Shown here: positions 49,793 to 59,165 of the stretch, one piece after another
How the letters are laid out: every line of letters begins with the position of its first letter
How positions within the stretch are numbered: the first letter of the stretch is position 1
NCBI RefSeq assembly: GCF_036032445.1
Contig: NZ_CP107932.1
Location: forward strand, 5,644,501-5,708,500
Source of the DNA: Nocardia sp. NBC_00416
GTDB lineage: Bacteria; Actinomycetota; Actinomycetes; Mycobacteriales; Mycobacteriaceae
DNA: 64,000 nucleotides
Direction of reading: 5' to 3'
Notes under the pieces: model-generated
What the model was told of the DNA's origin: nothing
The model's database searches: none
Seen by the model: only the letters and a program-made list of their open reading frames with translations
Translations under genes and position numbers: made by a program

Positions 49793-50656
49793 TCACTCGG
49801 CGTAGGTGAGTTCCACGTCTCCCAGCACCGGCGCGTCCGCGCGGTCGACGGCCGTGGCACTGATGGTCAACCGGCCCGGTTCCCGCCAGATCCGCGACCG
49901 CAGCGTCTCCCCGGGAAACAGCACTCCCGCGAACCGGGCCTTGAAACCGGTAACCCGGTCGGCGGCCGAATCCAGCACTGTGTCGGTGGCGGTTTTGCAG
50001 ATGATCCCGTATGTGCACAGGCCGTGCAGGATCGGCGCCGGGAAGCCCGCGCCCTTCGCGAATTCCGGGTCCGAGTGCAGCGGGTTGCGGTCGCCGCAGA
50101 GCCGGTACAGCAGGGCCTGTTGCGGCAGGGTCGCGGTGGTGACGTCGAAATCCGGTTCCCGGTCTGGCTGTCCGGCCTTGCTGCTCGGGCCGCGTTCCCC
50201 GCCGAATCCGCCTTCGCCGCGGGCGAAGATCGAGGACCGTTCGGTCCACAGGGCCTCGCCGTCGGAACCGGTGACCGTGAACTCCTGCACGATCACCGCG
50301 TTCGAACCCTTGTCCCAGAGTTCGCTGATCCGGCCGGTCCGGGTCGCTTTACCGGCGGACGGAATGGGGCGGTGCACCTGGATCTCCTGAGATCCGTGCA
50401 CCACCTTGGCGAGATCGATATCGACGCCCGGGAACTTCACCTTCGGCGGGTCCGTTTCGCGGAGGGTGTGCGCGACGGTGGCGAAGGTGGGCAGCACCTG
50501 TGGTTCCCGGTCGTCGAGGTAGCGCAGTTCGGCGGGGTCGGTCCAGCGGTGGCCCGCGCCGATACCCAGGTGGTACAGCTGGACATCGGTGGCGGTCCAG
50601 GAGAATTCCTTGCTCGGGAGCTCTGCTCCCAGCGCGATTTTCGGATCGATGGACAT
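49793..50656 (-). CDS. chsH3: MaoC-type enoyl-CoA hydratase, Rv3538/ChsH3-like
   Basis: 287 residues, double hot-dog type-2 hydratase. The hydratase-2 motif reads YRLCGDRNPLHSDPEFAKGAGF (about 184-205) with catalytic Asp and His, then PILHGLCTYGI. N-terminal hot-dog with YHLGIGAGHRWTDPAELRY. In M. tuberculosis Rv3538 adjoins kstD and takes part in steroid side-chain beta-oxidation. Here it lies 19 bp downstream of kstD in the same direction, so it should share the KstR-controlled promoter. Confidence 0.85.
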   Translation of the reverse strand: MSIDPKIALGAELPSKEFSWTATDVQLYHLGIGAGHRWTDPAELRYLDDREPQVLPTFATVAHTLRETDPPKVKFPGVDIDLAKVVHGSQEIQVHRPIPSAGKATRTGRISELWDKGSNAVIVQEFTVTGSDGEALWTERSSIFARGEGGFGGERGPSSKAGQPDREPDFDVTTATLPQQALLYRLCGDRNPLHSDPEFAKGAGFPAPILHGLCTYGIICKTATDTVLDSAADRVTGFKARFAGVLFPGETLRSRIWREPGRLTISATAVDRADAPVLGDVELTYAE

Positions 50657-50675
50657 GCGGATCTCCTCGAACTGC

Positions 50676-52355
50676 TCAGGCCGCGTTCTTCGTACGGTCG
50701 ATGATGTCGTGGACCGCGAGGTAGCCGAAGGCGATCGCGGGTCCGATGGTGGCGCCGGGGCCCGCGTAAGTGTGGCCCATCACCGGGGTGGAGACGTTGC
50801 CGGAGGCGTAGAGGCCCTCGATCGGAGTGCCGTCCTCACGTAACACCCTGGCGGCCGTGTCGGCGACCAGGCCGCCCTTGGTGCCGAGGTCGCCGGGCAC
50901 CATCTTGGCCGCGTAGAACGGGCCCTGGACCAGCGACGCGAGGCAGGGGTTGGGTTTGACGGTCGGGTCGCCGTAGTACCGGTCGTACTGGCTGTCGCCG
51001 CGGCCGTAGTCCTCGTCCTCACCGGATTCGGCGAAGGCGTTGAAACGCTCCACGGTGGCGGCGAGCTTCTCGGCGGGCACCCCGATCTTCTCGGCCAGCT
51101 CGTTCAGGGTGGCGGCCTTGACGATGAGGTCGTTCTCCATCCAGCGCGACGGGAATTTCAGGCCCGGCTGGAGGCTGGCGAACATGTACCGGTTGCGGTA
51201 GCGCTGATCGAAGACCAGCCAGGTGGGGATGTTCTCGCCGGGACCCTCACCCTGCCCGTACTCGCCGCCGTACATGGTGTGGACCGCCTCCACGTAGGGC
51301 GCCGATTCGTTCCCGAACCGCTCGCCCCGCGGGTTGATCATGATCGAGCCGGGCAGGTTGCGCTCGGACAGCGCGAACCAGGGTTTACCGCCTTTGAAGA
51401 TGGTCGGACCCCACCACGCGTCCTCCATGAAACCGATCGCCGCACCCGCGTCCATCCCGGCGACGATGCCATCACCGGTATTGGTGGCGGCGCCGGTCGT
51501 CCACTCAGTGGTGATCGGCTCGCGCTGGTACTTCGCCCGCATCTCGGCATTGTGTTCGAAGCCGCCGCTGCCGAGCACCACGCCGCGACGGGCGGTGAAG
51601 GTGACAGTCTCACCGTTGTGGGTGGCCTCCACGCCGGTGACCTTGCCGTTCTCGACGATCAGCTTGGTCATGGGGGTATCGAGCAGCAGTGGCACGTTCG
51701 CATCCATGAGGCCCTTGCGCATGCCCGCGATCACGGCCTGGCCCATCACCATCAGATGTTTGTTGGTGAACTTGGCCCAGTAGGTGCGCACCCCGACCCG
51801 CAGGGCCCGTAGCGCCCCCTTCGGATGCCGTCGGATCAGGTTCAACCGGACGAAGTCGGCCTGGGTGACCGCCACGTTCAGCGGGGCCTTCGAATAGGGC
51901 GGGTGGATATTGAAGCGCTCCTCGCCGAGGATCTTGGCGTTGAACGGCTTCGGTTCACAGGACCGGCCGCCCGCCCGGCCGCCGGGGGCCTCGGGGTAGT
52001 AGTCGGAGTAGCCCTTGACCCAGGTCATCCTCAGCGGTGAATGGTCGAGGACGAAGTCCATGGCTTCCGCGCCGCGGTCGATATAGGTATCGATCCGTTC
52101 GGCGGGGACCACGTCGCCGATGATGCTGTGCAGGTACCTGCGGGCTTCCTCGCGGTCGTCGGGACCGCCCGAATCGCGCAGGGCCTTGTTGCCGGGGATC
52201 CACACCCCGCCGCCCGAGCGCGCGGTCGATCCACCGTAGTACGGCGCCTTTTCCAGGATCACCACACTCAGCCCGTTGTGCGCGGCGGTGAGGGCGGCGG
52301 TCATCCCGGCGGCGCCGCTGCCGACCACCACCACATCGTATTCCCGATCGTTCAT
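50676..52355 (-). CDS. kstD: 3-Ketosteroid delta-1-dehydrogenase KstD
   Basis: 559 residues from ATG 52355 (family about 560); the frame opens further upstream but through the KstR box. FAD motif DVVVVGSGAAGMTAALTAAH at residue 6 onward; STARSGGGVWIPGNKAL; conserved Tyr in WVKGYSDYYPEA and in VFDQRYRNRYMF; and the C-terminal YASGNVSTPVMGHTYAGPG with the catalytic Tyr and backbone Gly. KstD oxidises androstenedione to androstadienedione, allowing ring opening. First gene of the operon with chsH3; KstR box 2 bp upstream of the start codon. Confidence 0.93.
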   Translation of the reverse strand: MNDREYDVVVVGSGAAGMTAALTAAHNGLSVVILEKAPYYGGSTARSGGGVWIPGNKALRDSGGPDDREEARRYLHSIIGDVVPAERIDTYIDRGAEAMDFVLDHSPLRMTWVKGYSDYYPEAPGGRAGGRSCEPKPFNAKILGEERFNIHPPYSKAPLNVAVTQADFVRLNLIRRHPKGALRALRVGVRTYWAKFTNKHLMVMGQAVIAGMRKGLMDANVPLLLDTPMTKLIVENGKVTGVEATHNGETVTFTARRGVVLGSGGFEHNAEMRAKYQREPITTEWTTGAATNTGDGIVAGMDAGAAIGFMEDAWWGPTIFKGGKPWFALSERNLPGSIMINPRGERFGNESAPYVEAVHTMYGGEYGQGEGPGENIPTWLVFDQRYRNRYMFASLQPGLKFPSRWMENDLIVKAATLNELAEKIGVPAEKLAATVERFNAFAESGEDEDYGRGDSQYDRYYGDPTVKPNPCLASLVQGPFYAAKMVPGDLGTKGGLVADTAARVLREDGTPIEGLYASGNVSTPVMGHTYAGPGATIGPAIAFGYLAVHDIIDRTKNAA

Positions 52356-52356
52356 G

Positions 52357-52370
52357 TAGAACACGTTATA
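52357..52370. promoter_or_regulatory. KstR operator (kstD/flavoprotein intergenic)
   Basis: TAGAACACGTTATA fits the KstR consensus TNNAACNNGTTNNA. It sits 2 bp upstream of the kstD start codon and about 100 bp upstream of the divergent flavoprotein gene, so one site can repress both directions. A position so near the start suggests that the kstD transcript has a very short or no leader. Confidence 0.88.
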
Positions 52371-52468
52371 GAATAGGGGCGCCGTAGGTCTATGTTGTGT
52401 GGCAGAAGACTTGATCCACGGCGTAAACAGCAGGGAAACTCGTTTCAGTTTCTGGTGGAGTGGGGTAC

Positions 52469-54118
52469 ATGAGGCACGAATGGGACCTGACCGCCGATGT
52501 GGTGGTCGTCGGATACGGCGCGGCGGGCGCGGCAACGGCTCTGCAGGCCACCGAGGACGGGGCCCAGGTGGTCGTCCTGGATCGTTTCACCGGCGGGGGC
52601 GCGACCGCGCTCTCCGGCGGCATCATCTACGCAGGCGGCGGCACCTGGGTACAGCGCGCCGGCGGGGTCGAGGACACCCCGGAACTGATGCTGGCCTATC
52701 TCGAGCGCGAGGTCGGCGATGCCGTCTCACCCGCGACTCTGCGTCGTTTCGTCGACGACAGTCCCGCCCTGATCGACTGGCTGACCGGGCACGGGGTGCC
52801 CTTCGAGGCGTCCCTGTGCCCCTACAAGACCTCCTATCCGAACAACGACTACTACCTCTACTACTCCGGCAGTGAGATCTCGGGCGCCTTCGCCGATATC
52901 ACCCCCAAACAGCGCGGTCACCGGGTCAAAGGGTGGGGAACCTCGGGAAAGAAACTGTTCGCGCCGCTGGCCGAGTCGGCGGCGCGGCGCGGGGTCCGGG
53001 TCGAATCGCTGACCACGGCCACCGCGCTGATCACCGACGATGTCGGCACCGTCGTCGGCGTCGAATGCCGCACTCTGCGCGACGCGCCCGCTCGCGTCAA
53101 GGCCCGCTACACCCGGATGGCCGCCGTTGCCGCCAAACCCGGCATCTATTACCCGCCGCTGCGGCGCGCCCTGGAGGAACGACTCGCGCGTCTGGACCAC
53201 AAGTACGGCGCCACGATCCGGGTGCTGGCCCGCCGGGGAGTGGTGCTGACCGCGGGCGGTTTCATCGCCAACCGGGAGATGCTGCACTCCTACGCACCCG
53301 CCTACAAGCACGGCCTGGCACTGGGAAGTTCCGGTGACGACGGCAGTGGGATCGAACTGGGTCGCAGCGTCGGCGGCGCGACCGACCGGATGGAGAACGT
53401 CTCGGCCTGGCGGTTCCTGCTGCCGCCCAGTTCGTTCACCGGCGCCGTCCTGGTCGACGGGAAGGGGCAGCGGGTGATCGATGAGACCCGCTACGGCGCC
53501 GCGGTGGGCGAGGCCCTGATCAACAGGCACGACGGTATCGGCTGGCTGTTGGCCGACAACGCCCTCATGCGCACCGCCCTCTCCCAGATCGGGCCGCAGG
53601 CCGCGTGGTTCCAGCGGATGCAGTTCGAGGTCATGCGCCGCAAGGCGAAGCGGGGTAAGACCTTGGACGCGGTGGCCGCCGCCGCGGGTATCGACGCGGC
53701 CGGGTTGCGGGAGACGGTGGCCGCGCACAATTCCGCCTTCGCCACCGGCGCCCCCGACCCGGTCGGCAAACCGGCCGAATTCGTCCGTCCGGTCGGCGCG
53801 GGACCGTACTGGCTGCTGGACGTATCGATCAAACCGAGCCTGCCCAACCCGTGCCCCATGTTCACCGTCGGCGGTCTGGTGGTCGACGAGGAGACCGGCG
53901 CCGTCCGCACCGCCGGCGGCGCGGAGATTCCGGGTCTGTACGCGGCCGGCCGGACGGCTGCCGGGATCTGCGTGAACTCCTACGTCAGCGGCTTGTCCCT
54001 GGCAGACTGTATTTTCTCCGGCCGTCGTGCGGGCCGTAGCGCGGCGGACGAGATCTCCGTCTGCACCGGCCCGGCCGGAGAGCGGATATCGCGGGGGGCA
54101 CCTGCGGAAGGGGTCTAG
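52469..54118 (+). CDS. KstD-like FAD-binding oxidoreductase (fumarate reductase/flavoprotein family)
   Basis: 549 residues from ATG 52469, with GGAG at eight-nt spacing. FAD motif DVVVVGYGAAGAATALQATE (about 11-30), GGGATALSGGIIYAGGG, VVLTAGGFIANREML and a C-terminal GLYAAGRTAAGICVNSYVSG. It belongs to the family of fumarate reductases and ketosteroid dehydrogenases, but the KstD C-terminal Tyr-Gly motif is replaced by NSYVSGLSLADCIFSG, so its reaction is probably different. It sits between kstD and the hsa genes, where mycobacteria have none, and shares the KstR site. Confidence 0.85.
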   Translation: MRHEWDLTADVVVVGYGAAGAATALQATEDGAQVVVLDRFTGGGATALSGGIIYAGGGTWVQRAGGVEDTPELMLAYLEREVGDAVSPATLRRFVDDSPALIDWLTGHGVPFEASLCPYKTSYPNNDYYLYYSGSEISGAFADITPKQRGHRVKGWGTSGKKLFAPLAESAARRGVRVESLTTATALITDDVGTVVGVECRTLRDAPARVKARYTRMAAVAAKPGIYYPPLRRALEERLARLDHKYGATIRVLARRGVVLTAGGFIANREMLHSYAPAYKHGLALGSSGDDGSGIELGRSVGGATDRMENVSAWRFLLPPSSFTGAVLVDGKGQRVIDETRYGAAVGEALINRHDGIGWLLADNALMRTALSQIGPQAAWFQRMQFEVMRRKAKRGKTLDAVAAAAGIDAAGLRETVAAHNSAFATGAPDPVGKPAEFVRPVGAGPYWLLDVSIKPSLPNPCPMFTVGGLVVDEETGAVRTAGGAEIPGLYAAGRTAAGICVNSYVSGLSLADCIFSGRRAGRSAADEISVCTGPAGERISRGAPAEGV

Positions 54119-54120
54119 CT

Positions 54121-54333
54121 TTGCTGGCCGACGCGGTACGAACCGAGCTCGCCGACGAATTGCGGCGGGCCGAACAGGACCGCGTCGCCATCGGCCCGCT
54201 GGTCGCCCGCTATCCGGAAATCGACGTCGTCGACTCCTACGAGATCCAATTGATCGATATCCGCCGCCGGCTGGACGCCGGTGCGCGGGTGGTGGGCCAC
54301 AAGGTCGGGCTGTCGTCGAAGGCGAGGAGGTAG
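54121..54333 (+). pseudogene. hsaE: Truncated hsaE (2-hydroxypentadienoate/hexadienoate hydratase), N-terminal 70 residues only
   Basis: 70 residues that match the HsaE N-terminus (PEIDVVDSYEIQLIDIRRRL and ARVVGHKVGLSS) and stop at KARR, where the family continues for about 190 residues containing the metal-binding glutamates. The start is a TTG 2 nt after the flavoprotein stop. HsaE hydrates 2-hydroxyhexa-2,4-dienoate from ring A/B cleavage. The stub lacks the active site. Its last codons contain AGGAGG (54325-54330), the RBS of hsaG, so the deletion removed the body of hsaE but left a working hsaG start. Confidence 0.88.
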
Positions 54334-54336
54334 CAC

Positions 54337-55257
54337 GTGTCCGGGAAAGCGACTGCCGAAAAGGTCACGGCCGCCATTGTCGGGTCGGGCAATATCAGTA
54401 CCGACCTGCTGTACAAACTGCGACGTTCGCGGATGATCGAACCGCGCTGGATGATCGGCATCGATCCGGCCAGCGAGGGATTGAAACGTGCGGCCGGCCT
54501 CGGTCTGGAAACCTCCGCGGAAGGCGTCGACTGGCTGCTCGCCCAACCCGAGAAACCCGATATCGTCTTCGAGGCCACTTCGGCTCGGGTACATCGCGAC
54601 GCCGCCGCGAAATACGCCGCGTCCGGAATCCGCGCCGTTGATCTGACACCCGCCGCTGTCGGCCCGGCCGTGGTGCCGCCGGTGAATCTCGACGCCAATC
54701 TCGAGGCGCCCAACGTCAATATGATCACCTGCGGCGGACAGGCGACGATTCCGATCGTCGCCGCCGTGTCCCGGGTGGTCGATGTGCCCTATGCCGAGAT
54801 AGTGGCCTCGGTGGCGTCGGTCTCGGCCGGCCCCGGCACCCGCGCCAATATCGACGAATTCACCGAGACCACCGGTCGCGGCGTGGAAACCATCGGCGGT
54901 GCGGCGCGCGGTAAGGCGATCATCATCCTGAATCCCGCCGACCCGCCGATGATCATGCGCGACACCATTTTCTGCGCGATCCCCGACAATGCCGACACCG
55001 ATTCGATCAGCGCGTCCATTCATCGGATGGTCGCCGATATCCAGCAGTACGTGCCCGGTTACCGCCTGCTCAACGAACCTCAGTTCGATCCGCCTTCGAT
55101 CGTTTCCGGCGGGATGGCGAAATGCTCGGTATTCGTCGAAGTGGAGGGCGCCGGGGATTTCCTGCCGCCGTATTCGGGGAATCTCGACATCATGACCGCC
55201 GCGGCCACCAGGGTCGGCGAGGTCGTCGCCGGCCAGATCATCTCGGCCCGGGTCTGA
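54337..55257 (+). CDS. hsaG: HsaG acylating acetaldehyde/propionaldehyde dehydrogenase
   Basis: 306 residues from GTG 54337. NAD-binding VTAAIVGSGNISTDLLYKL (about 10-28), catalytic Cys132 in NMITCGGQATIP, and NPADPPMIMRDTIFC. HsaG receives propionaldehyde from HsaF through an internal channel and makes propionyl-CoA. Three bases follow the hsaE stub stop. The HsaFG complex genes are in the order hsaG-hsaF with a 14-bp gap. Part of KstR regulon. Confidence 0.95.
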   Translation: MSGKATAEKVTAAIVGSGNISTDLLYKLRRSRMIEPRWMIGIDPASEGLKRAAGLGLETSAEGVDWLLAQPEKPDIVFEATSARVHRDAAAKYAASGIRAVDLTPAAVGPAVVPPVNLDANLEAPNVNMITCGGQATIPIVAAVSRVVDVPYAEIVASVASVSAGPGTRANIDEFTETTGRGVETIGGAARGKAIIILNPADPPMIMRDTIFCAIPDNADTDSISASIHRMVADIQQYVPGYRLLNEPQFDPPSIVSGGMAKCSVFVEVEGAGDFLPPYSGNLDIMTAAATRVGEVVAGQIISARV

Positions 55258-55271
55258 GAAGGGAGATCGAC

Positions 55272-56324
55272 ATGGCGTACTCGAATGAGCTCGATATCCG
55301 CGTCACCGATACTTCGTTGCGCGACGGATCCCATCACAAGCGCCATCAGTTCACCGCCGCCGAGGTACGCGATATCGTCGCCGCGCTCGACGGCGCCGGG
55401 GTGCCGGTGCTCGAGGTGACCCACGGCGACGGGCTCGGCGGTTCCTCGTTCAACTACGGGTTCTCCAAGACCCCCGAGCAGGACCTCGTCACGATCGCCG
55501 CCGAGACCGCGAAACAAGCGAAGATCGCGGTCCTCATGCTGCCCGGGGTGGGGGTGAAGGCGGATATCGAGATCGCCCACGGCAACGGCGCGAGTATCTG
55601 CCGGATCGCCACCCACTGCACCGAAGCCGACGTCTCGATCCAGCATTTCGGCCTGGCCCGCGAACTGGGTCTGGAAACCGTGGGCTTCCTGATGATGTCG
55701 CACACCCAGCCACCGGAACTGCTGGCCCGGCAGGCCCGCATCATGGCCGACGCCGGCTGCCAGTGCGTGTACATCGTCGACTCCGCGGGCGCGCTCGTGC
55801 TGGACCAGGTCGCCGACCGGGTCTCAGCCCTGGTCGCCGAACTGGGCAGCGACGCACAGGTCGGTTTCCACGGTCACGAGAACCTGGACCTCGCGGTCGC
55901 CAACTCGGTCTACGCGATCCGCGCCGGAGCGACTCAGATCGACGGCAGCACGCGCCGATTCGGCGCCGGGGCCGGGAATACTCCGGTGGAGGCGCTGGTC
56001 GGGGTCTGCGACAAGATCGGCGTGAAAACGGGGATCGATTTCTTCGCCATCGCCGACGCCGCCGAAGACGTGGTGCGCCCGGCGATGCCGCAGGAATGTC
56101 TGCTGGACAGGCAGTCGCTCATGATGGGCTATGCGGGCGTGTATTCGAGTTTCCTCAAACATGCCGAACGGCAAGCGGAGCGATACGGGGTTTCGGCGGC
56201 GGAGATGCTGGTGCGGGCGGGTCGGCGGAACCTGGTCGGGGGACAGGAGGATCAGTTGATCGATATCGCTCTGGAACTGCGGCGCGAGACGGAAACCTCT
56301 TCCGCTCGAGCGGAGAGTCACTGA
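55272..56324 (+). CDS. hsaF: HsaF 4-hydroxy-2-oxovalerate/oxohexanoate aldolase
   Basis: 350 residues from ATG 55272, preceded by GGGAG. DRE-TIM metallolyase: VTDTSLRDGSHHKRHQF with catalytic Asp and Arg, metal His pair in VGFHGHENLDLAV, IDGSTRRFGAGAGNTPVEAL and a C-terminal communication domain. It cleaves 4-hydroxy-2-oxohexanoate to pyruvate and propanal. It needs the HsaE product, yet hsaE here is truncated. Confidence 0.96.
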   Translation: MAYSNELDIRVTDTSLRDGSHHKRHQFTAAEVRDIVAALDGAGVPVLEVTHGDGLGGSSFNYGFSKTPEQDLVTIAAETAKQAKIAVLMLPGVGVKADIEIAHGNGASICRIATHCTEADVSIQHFGLARELGLETVGFLMMSHTQPPELLARQARIMADAGCQCVYIVDSAGALVLDQVADRVSALVAELGSDAQVGFHGHENLDLAVANSVYAIRAGATQIDGSTRRFGAGAGNTPVEALVGVCDKIGVKTGIDFFAIADAAEDVVRPAMPQECLLDRQSLMMGYAGVYSSFLKHAERQAERYGVSAAEMLVRAGRRNLVGGQEDQLIDIALELRRETETSSARAESH

Positions 56325-56445
56325 ATACTGTTGGGCAGCCGGTGGATACGTCGCATCTGCGTCCAGTTCAGATCGAGCGGTCCTACTCAACTCCCGGCCA
56401 CGCCGCCGACGACAGCTCAATTCCGCTGAAGACGTGACCGCTATG

Positions 56446-57498
56446 TCACTTCACTGTCAGGGTCGCTTCGATGGTCCAGCTGAGGTCGCGGCCGGAGAGG
56501 GTTTCGAGGAAGTCTGCGGGATCGAATGCCTGCGCCGGGGTGAGTACTCCGGCGGCAGTATTGCCTGCTGCCAATCGCCGGGCTGCTTCGACCGCGGCGA
56601 CGGCGGTGGTTCCGTAGGTGTCTCGGCCTCGGATGACTCCTCGTGTCCGCAGACCCTGGTGGTCCACGGCGTCGAGCAGGTAGGTGAATTGCTGCCCGGC
56701 GCGGTCGTACTCGGTCGGGCCTGCGGGAAGCCCTGCGATCAGTTCCGGCGTGAGGGGTGTTTCGAGGCCGGCCTTCAAGGTTGCCTCCAGCAGGCTTTCG
56801 ACATGATCGACCTGCACGTGCCGGGGGATGGTGACTACCTCGCACGTCGGCAGCGCCGCCATCGCGACGGACTCGCCGTCGGGCAATGTGATCGTCTCGT
56901 GCCGGGCCGGGATGCCGCTGCGCCAGACACCATTGTCATAGGTCAGCCCGCCCGACCGCATCGCGTCCATCGTCGCCAACGCCGAGCGCAGCGATCCGCG
57001 TGAGAGGCCGGCAGCACCGGTGATGAAGTGGCTGACCGTGATCTCCGCCAGCGGCCCGGTCCGCTCGGCGATCAGGTGCGCGAGCAGGTCGCCCGGCAGG
57101 CAGCCGTCGTTGACCGCCGGCACTACCGTGACACCCGCCCGCTCGGCGTCGCCGCCGAAGGAATCGAAAACACCCTTCACATACTGTTGCTCGCCCGCGG
57201 TGTCGACGTAGTGGGCGCCGGCGGCGATCGCAGCATCGACCATCACCGCGCCGGAGGTGGTGAACGGTCCCGCACAGTTGATGACGACATCGCTACCCGC
57301 CAAAGCGGCAACGAGAGCGGCGCGGTCGTCGAGACCGGCCACCCGGCGATCGGCGCCGGGAATTCCGACCTCGACGGCGGCGGATTCCAGCCGCGTCCGC
57401 TCTCGACCGACGAGCCGGACCTCTACGCCATGGCGGGACAACTCGGTAAGGGTGAGTTTGCCCTGATAGCCGGTGGCGCCGTAGACGGTGATGAGCAT
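56446..57498 (-). CDS. Saccharopine dehydrogenase-like NAD(P)-binding protein
   Basis: 350 residues. N-terminal Rossmann motif ITVYGATGYQGKLTLTELSRHG (about 3-24), then VVINCAGPFTTSGAVMVDAAIAAGAHYVDTAGE, the pattern of the saccharopine dehydrogenase/trans-enoyl reductase-like family. Substrate unknown. It is divergent from an AraC regulator across a 144-bp AT-rich gap, so likely its target. Confidence 0.85.
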   Translation of the reverse strand: MLITVYGATGYQGKLTLTELSRHGVEVRLVGRERTRLESAAVEVGIPGADRRVAGLDDRAALVAALAGSDVVINCAGPFTTSGAVMVDAAIAAGAHYVDTAGEQQYVKGVFDSFGGDAERAGVTVVPAVNDGCLPGDLLAHLIAERTGPLAEITVSHFITGAAGLSRGSLRSALATMDAMRSGGLTYDNGVWRSGIPARHETITLPDGESVAMAALPTCEVVTIPRHVQVDHVESLLEATLKAGLETPLTPELIAGLPAGPTEYDRAGQQFTYLLDAVDHQGLRTRGVIRGRDTYGTTAVAAVEAARRLAAGNTAAGVLTPAQAFDPADFLETLSGRDLSWTIEATLTVK

Positions 57499-57642
57499 GT
57501 CAACTCCTGTGGCTCGTGATTCCGCTGCATGATCAGCAGCAATTCGAACCTAAAGCCAACCCTCTGCGACGTTCAATGCGTCAGAATCCAAGATCTATAC
57601 GAATCTGTCTCGATCGAATCTTGATTTGATAGTTTTGATGGT

Positions 57643-58638
57643 GTGGATCCCCTTTCTGACGTGGTGGCCGCGATGCGGATCGGCGAGCCCCATTCGGGCC
57701 GGGTCAGCCACCACGCGCCGTTCGGCTGGCAGTTTCCCGCCTTCGATGCCGCGGGATTCCATGTGGTCTTGTCAGGCACCTGCTGGTTCCTGCCCCCCGC
57801 CGCCGACCCGATTGCGCTGCGGCCGGGCGACATAGTCTTCCTCACCGGAGGATGCACCCATGGCCTGGCCGACGATCCGGCCACACCACTACGTCCTGCT
57901 GCTGCATCGCTGCGCCGGGTGAACCCGCGACCGTCCCGATCGGACACCGCATCCGCACCGCAACCAGAGACCGTGCTGCTGTGTGGTGCCTACCTGCTCG
58001 ATCGAAGCCGGTCACATCCGATGCTCGCCGATCTGCCCGAGGTCATCCATCTGCCCGCCCCGGAAACACGCCATACCCCGGTCGGGGCGATCATCGATCT
58101 CCTCGACAGCGAACTCGCCGCCGACCGGCCCGGTCACGATGCCATGCTCCGCTCCCTGCTCGACGCGCTGCTGCTACACATCCTGCGCGGCTGGCTCGAC
58201 CGCCGAACCGACACCGGGTGGTCGGCTGCGTTACACGACCCAGCCGTCGCCGCGGCGCTCTCGGCGATCCACGGCTCGCCCGGGCACGGCTGGACCGTCG
58301 CCGAACTCGCCGCCCACGCGGGGATTTCGCGAGCCGGCCTCGCCCGCCGATTCACCGACCTCATCGGCCGGCCACCCATCGCCTACCTCACCTGGTGGCG
58401 CATGACCCTCGCGGCTCGGCAACTGCGTGACACCGATACCCCGCTGACGGTCATCGCCCGAGACTCCGGTTATGCATCCGAATTCGCGTTCGCCCATGCA
58501 TTCAAAAACGAATTCGGCCGGCCACCAGGTCAATTTCGAAAGACGAACCGACCAGCTCGAGCACCGGACCAGAACCCAGGACGATCGACCGAATTCTCGA
58601 CTCGCGCAGTCACCCGCACCGTCGAATCCGAAAAATAG
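57643..58638 (+). CDS. AraC-family regulator with N-terminal cupin domain
   Basis: 331 residues from a GTG. Residues 1 to about 170 form a cupin_6-type ligand domain (AGFHVVLSGTCWFLPP, LRPGDIVFLTGGCTHGLAD with metal-like His). From about 195 is the double helix-turn-helix: WTVAELAAHAGISRAGLARRFTDLIGRPP and PLTVIARDSGYASEFAFAHAFKNEFGRPPGQFR. A 30-residue polar tail follows. It probably controls the divergent reductase gene. Confidence 0.9.
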   Translation: MDPLSDVVAAMRIGEPHSGRVSHHAPFGWQFPAFDAAGFHVVLSGTCWFLPPAADPIALRPGDIVFLTGGCTHGLADDPATPLRPAAASLRRVNPRPSRSDTASAPQPETVLLCGAYLLDRSRSHPMLADLPEVIHLPAPETRHTPVGAIIDLLDSELAADRPGHDAMLRSLLDALLLHILRGWLDRRTDTGWSAALHDPAVAAALSAIHGSPGHGWTVAELAAHAGISRAGLARRFTDLIGRPPIAYLTWWRMTLAARQLRDTDTPLTVIARDSGYASEFAFAHAFKNEFGRPPGQFRKTNRPARAPDQNPGRSTEFSTRAVTRTVESEK

Positions 58639-59150
58639 GCCTGAACACCCGGCACCCAGGAAAGCCACAGCCAATGTTTCGCAGACCCGTCGCCGATCGC
58701 GGAAGCCACACGACCGGATGTGCGGGGGCCGGTCGTTCGATTACGTCCGGCTCGGCCTCGCTTCCGCGGGCTACCGCGGCACTGGGGCCGAACCCGCTCC
58801 CTGGCTGGAACGAATCGAACCGCGACGACAAGCCGAGCCGAGGCGGTGGTCAGTCTGCGCCGGCCCTACTTCACGCCCGCCCCGCGTCGACGGTGGAAGC
58901 CCTGAGACACGGACCGAGCGGATGACGGCGGACTGCGGCGCCGGAAAGCACACGCACCGGAAGTTCACACATCCCGCAATCGAGTTCTGGACAACCGGAT
59001 CCACCGAAACCGCATCCAGGATTTCAGATCGCAGGTCAGCGAATTCATCAACCGCACTATTCATTCGGAACGGACACTGGCGGTCTCCACGACACCAAAG
59101 GCCGCGCGACGTCGGGCTTCCTGGACTGAAGCGACCCGGCTCCTTCCGTC
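58639..59150. other. Gene-free region between araC and the DUF397 cluster
   Basis: 512 bp. The frame that continues across it shows no protein-like composition and has no RBS. I find no repeat matching the families elsewhere in the window. Confidence 0.5.
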
Positions 59151-59165
59151 GACGAAGCCGCACGG

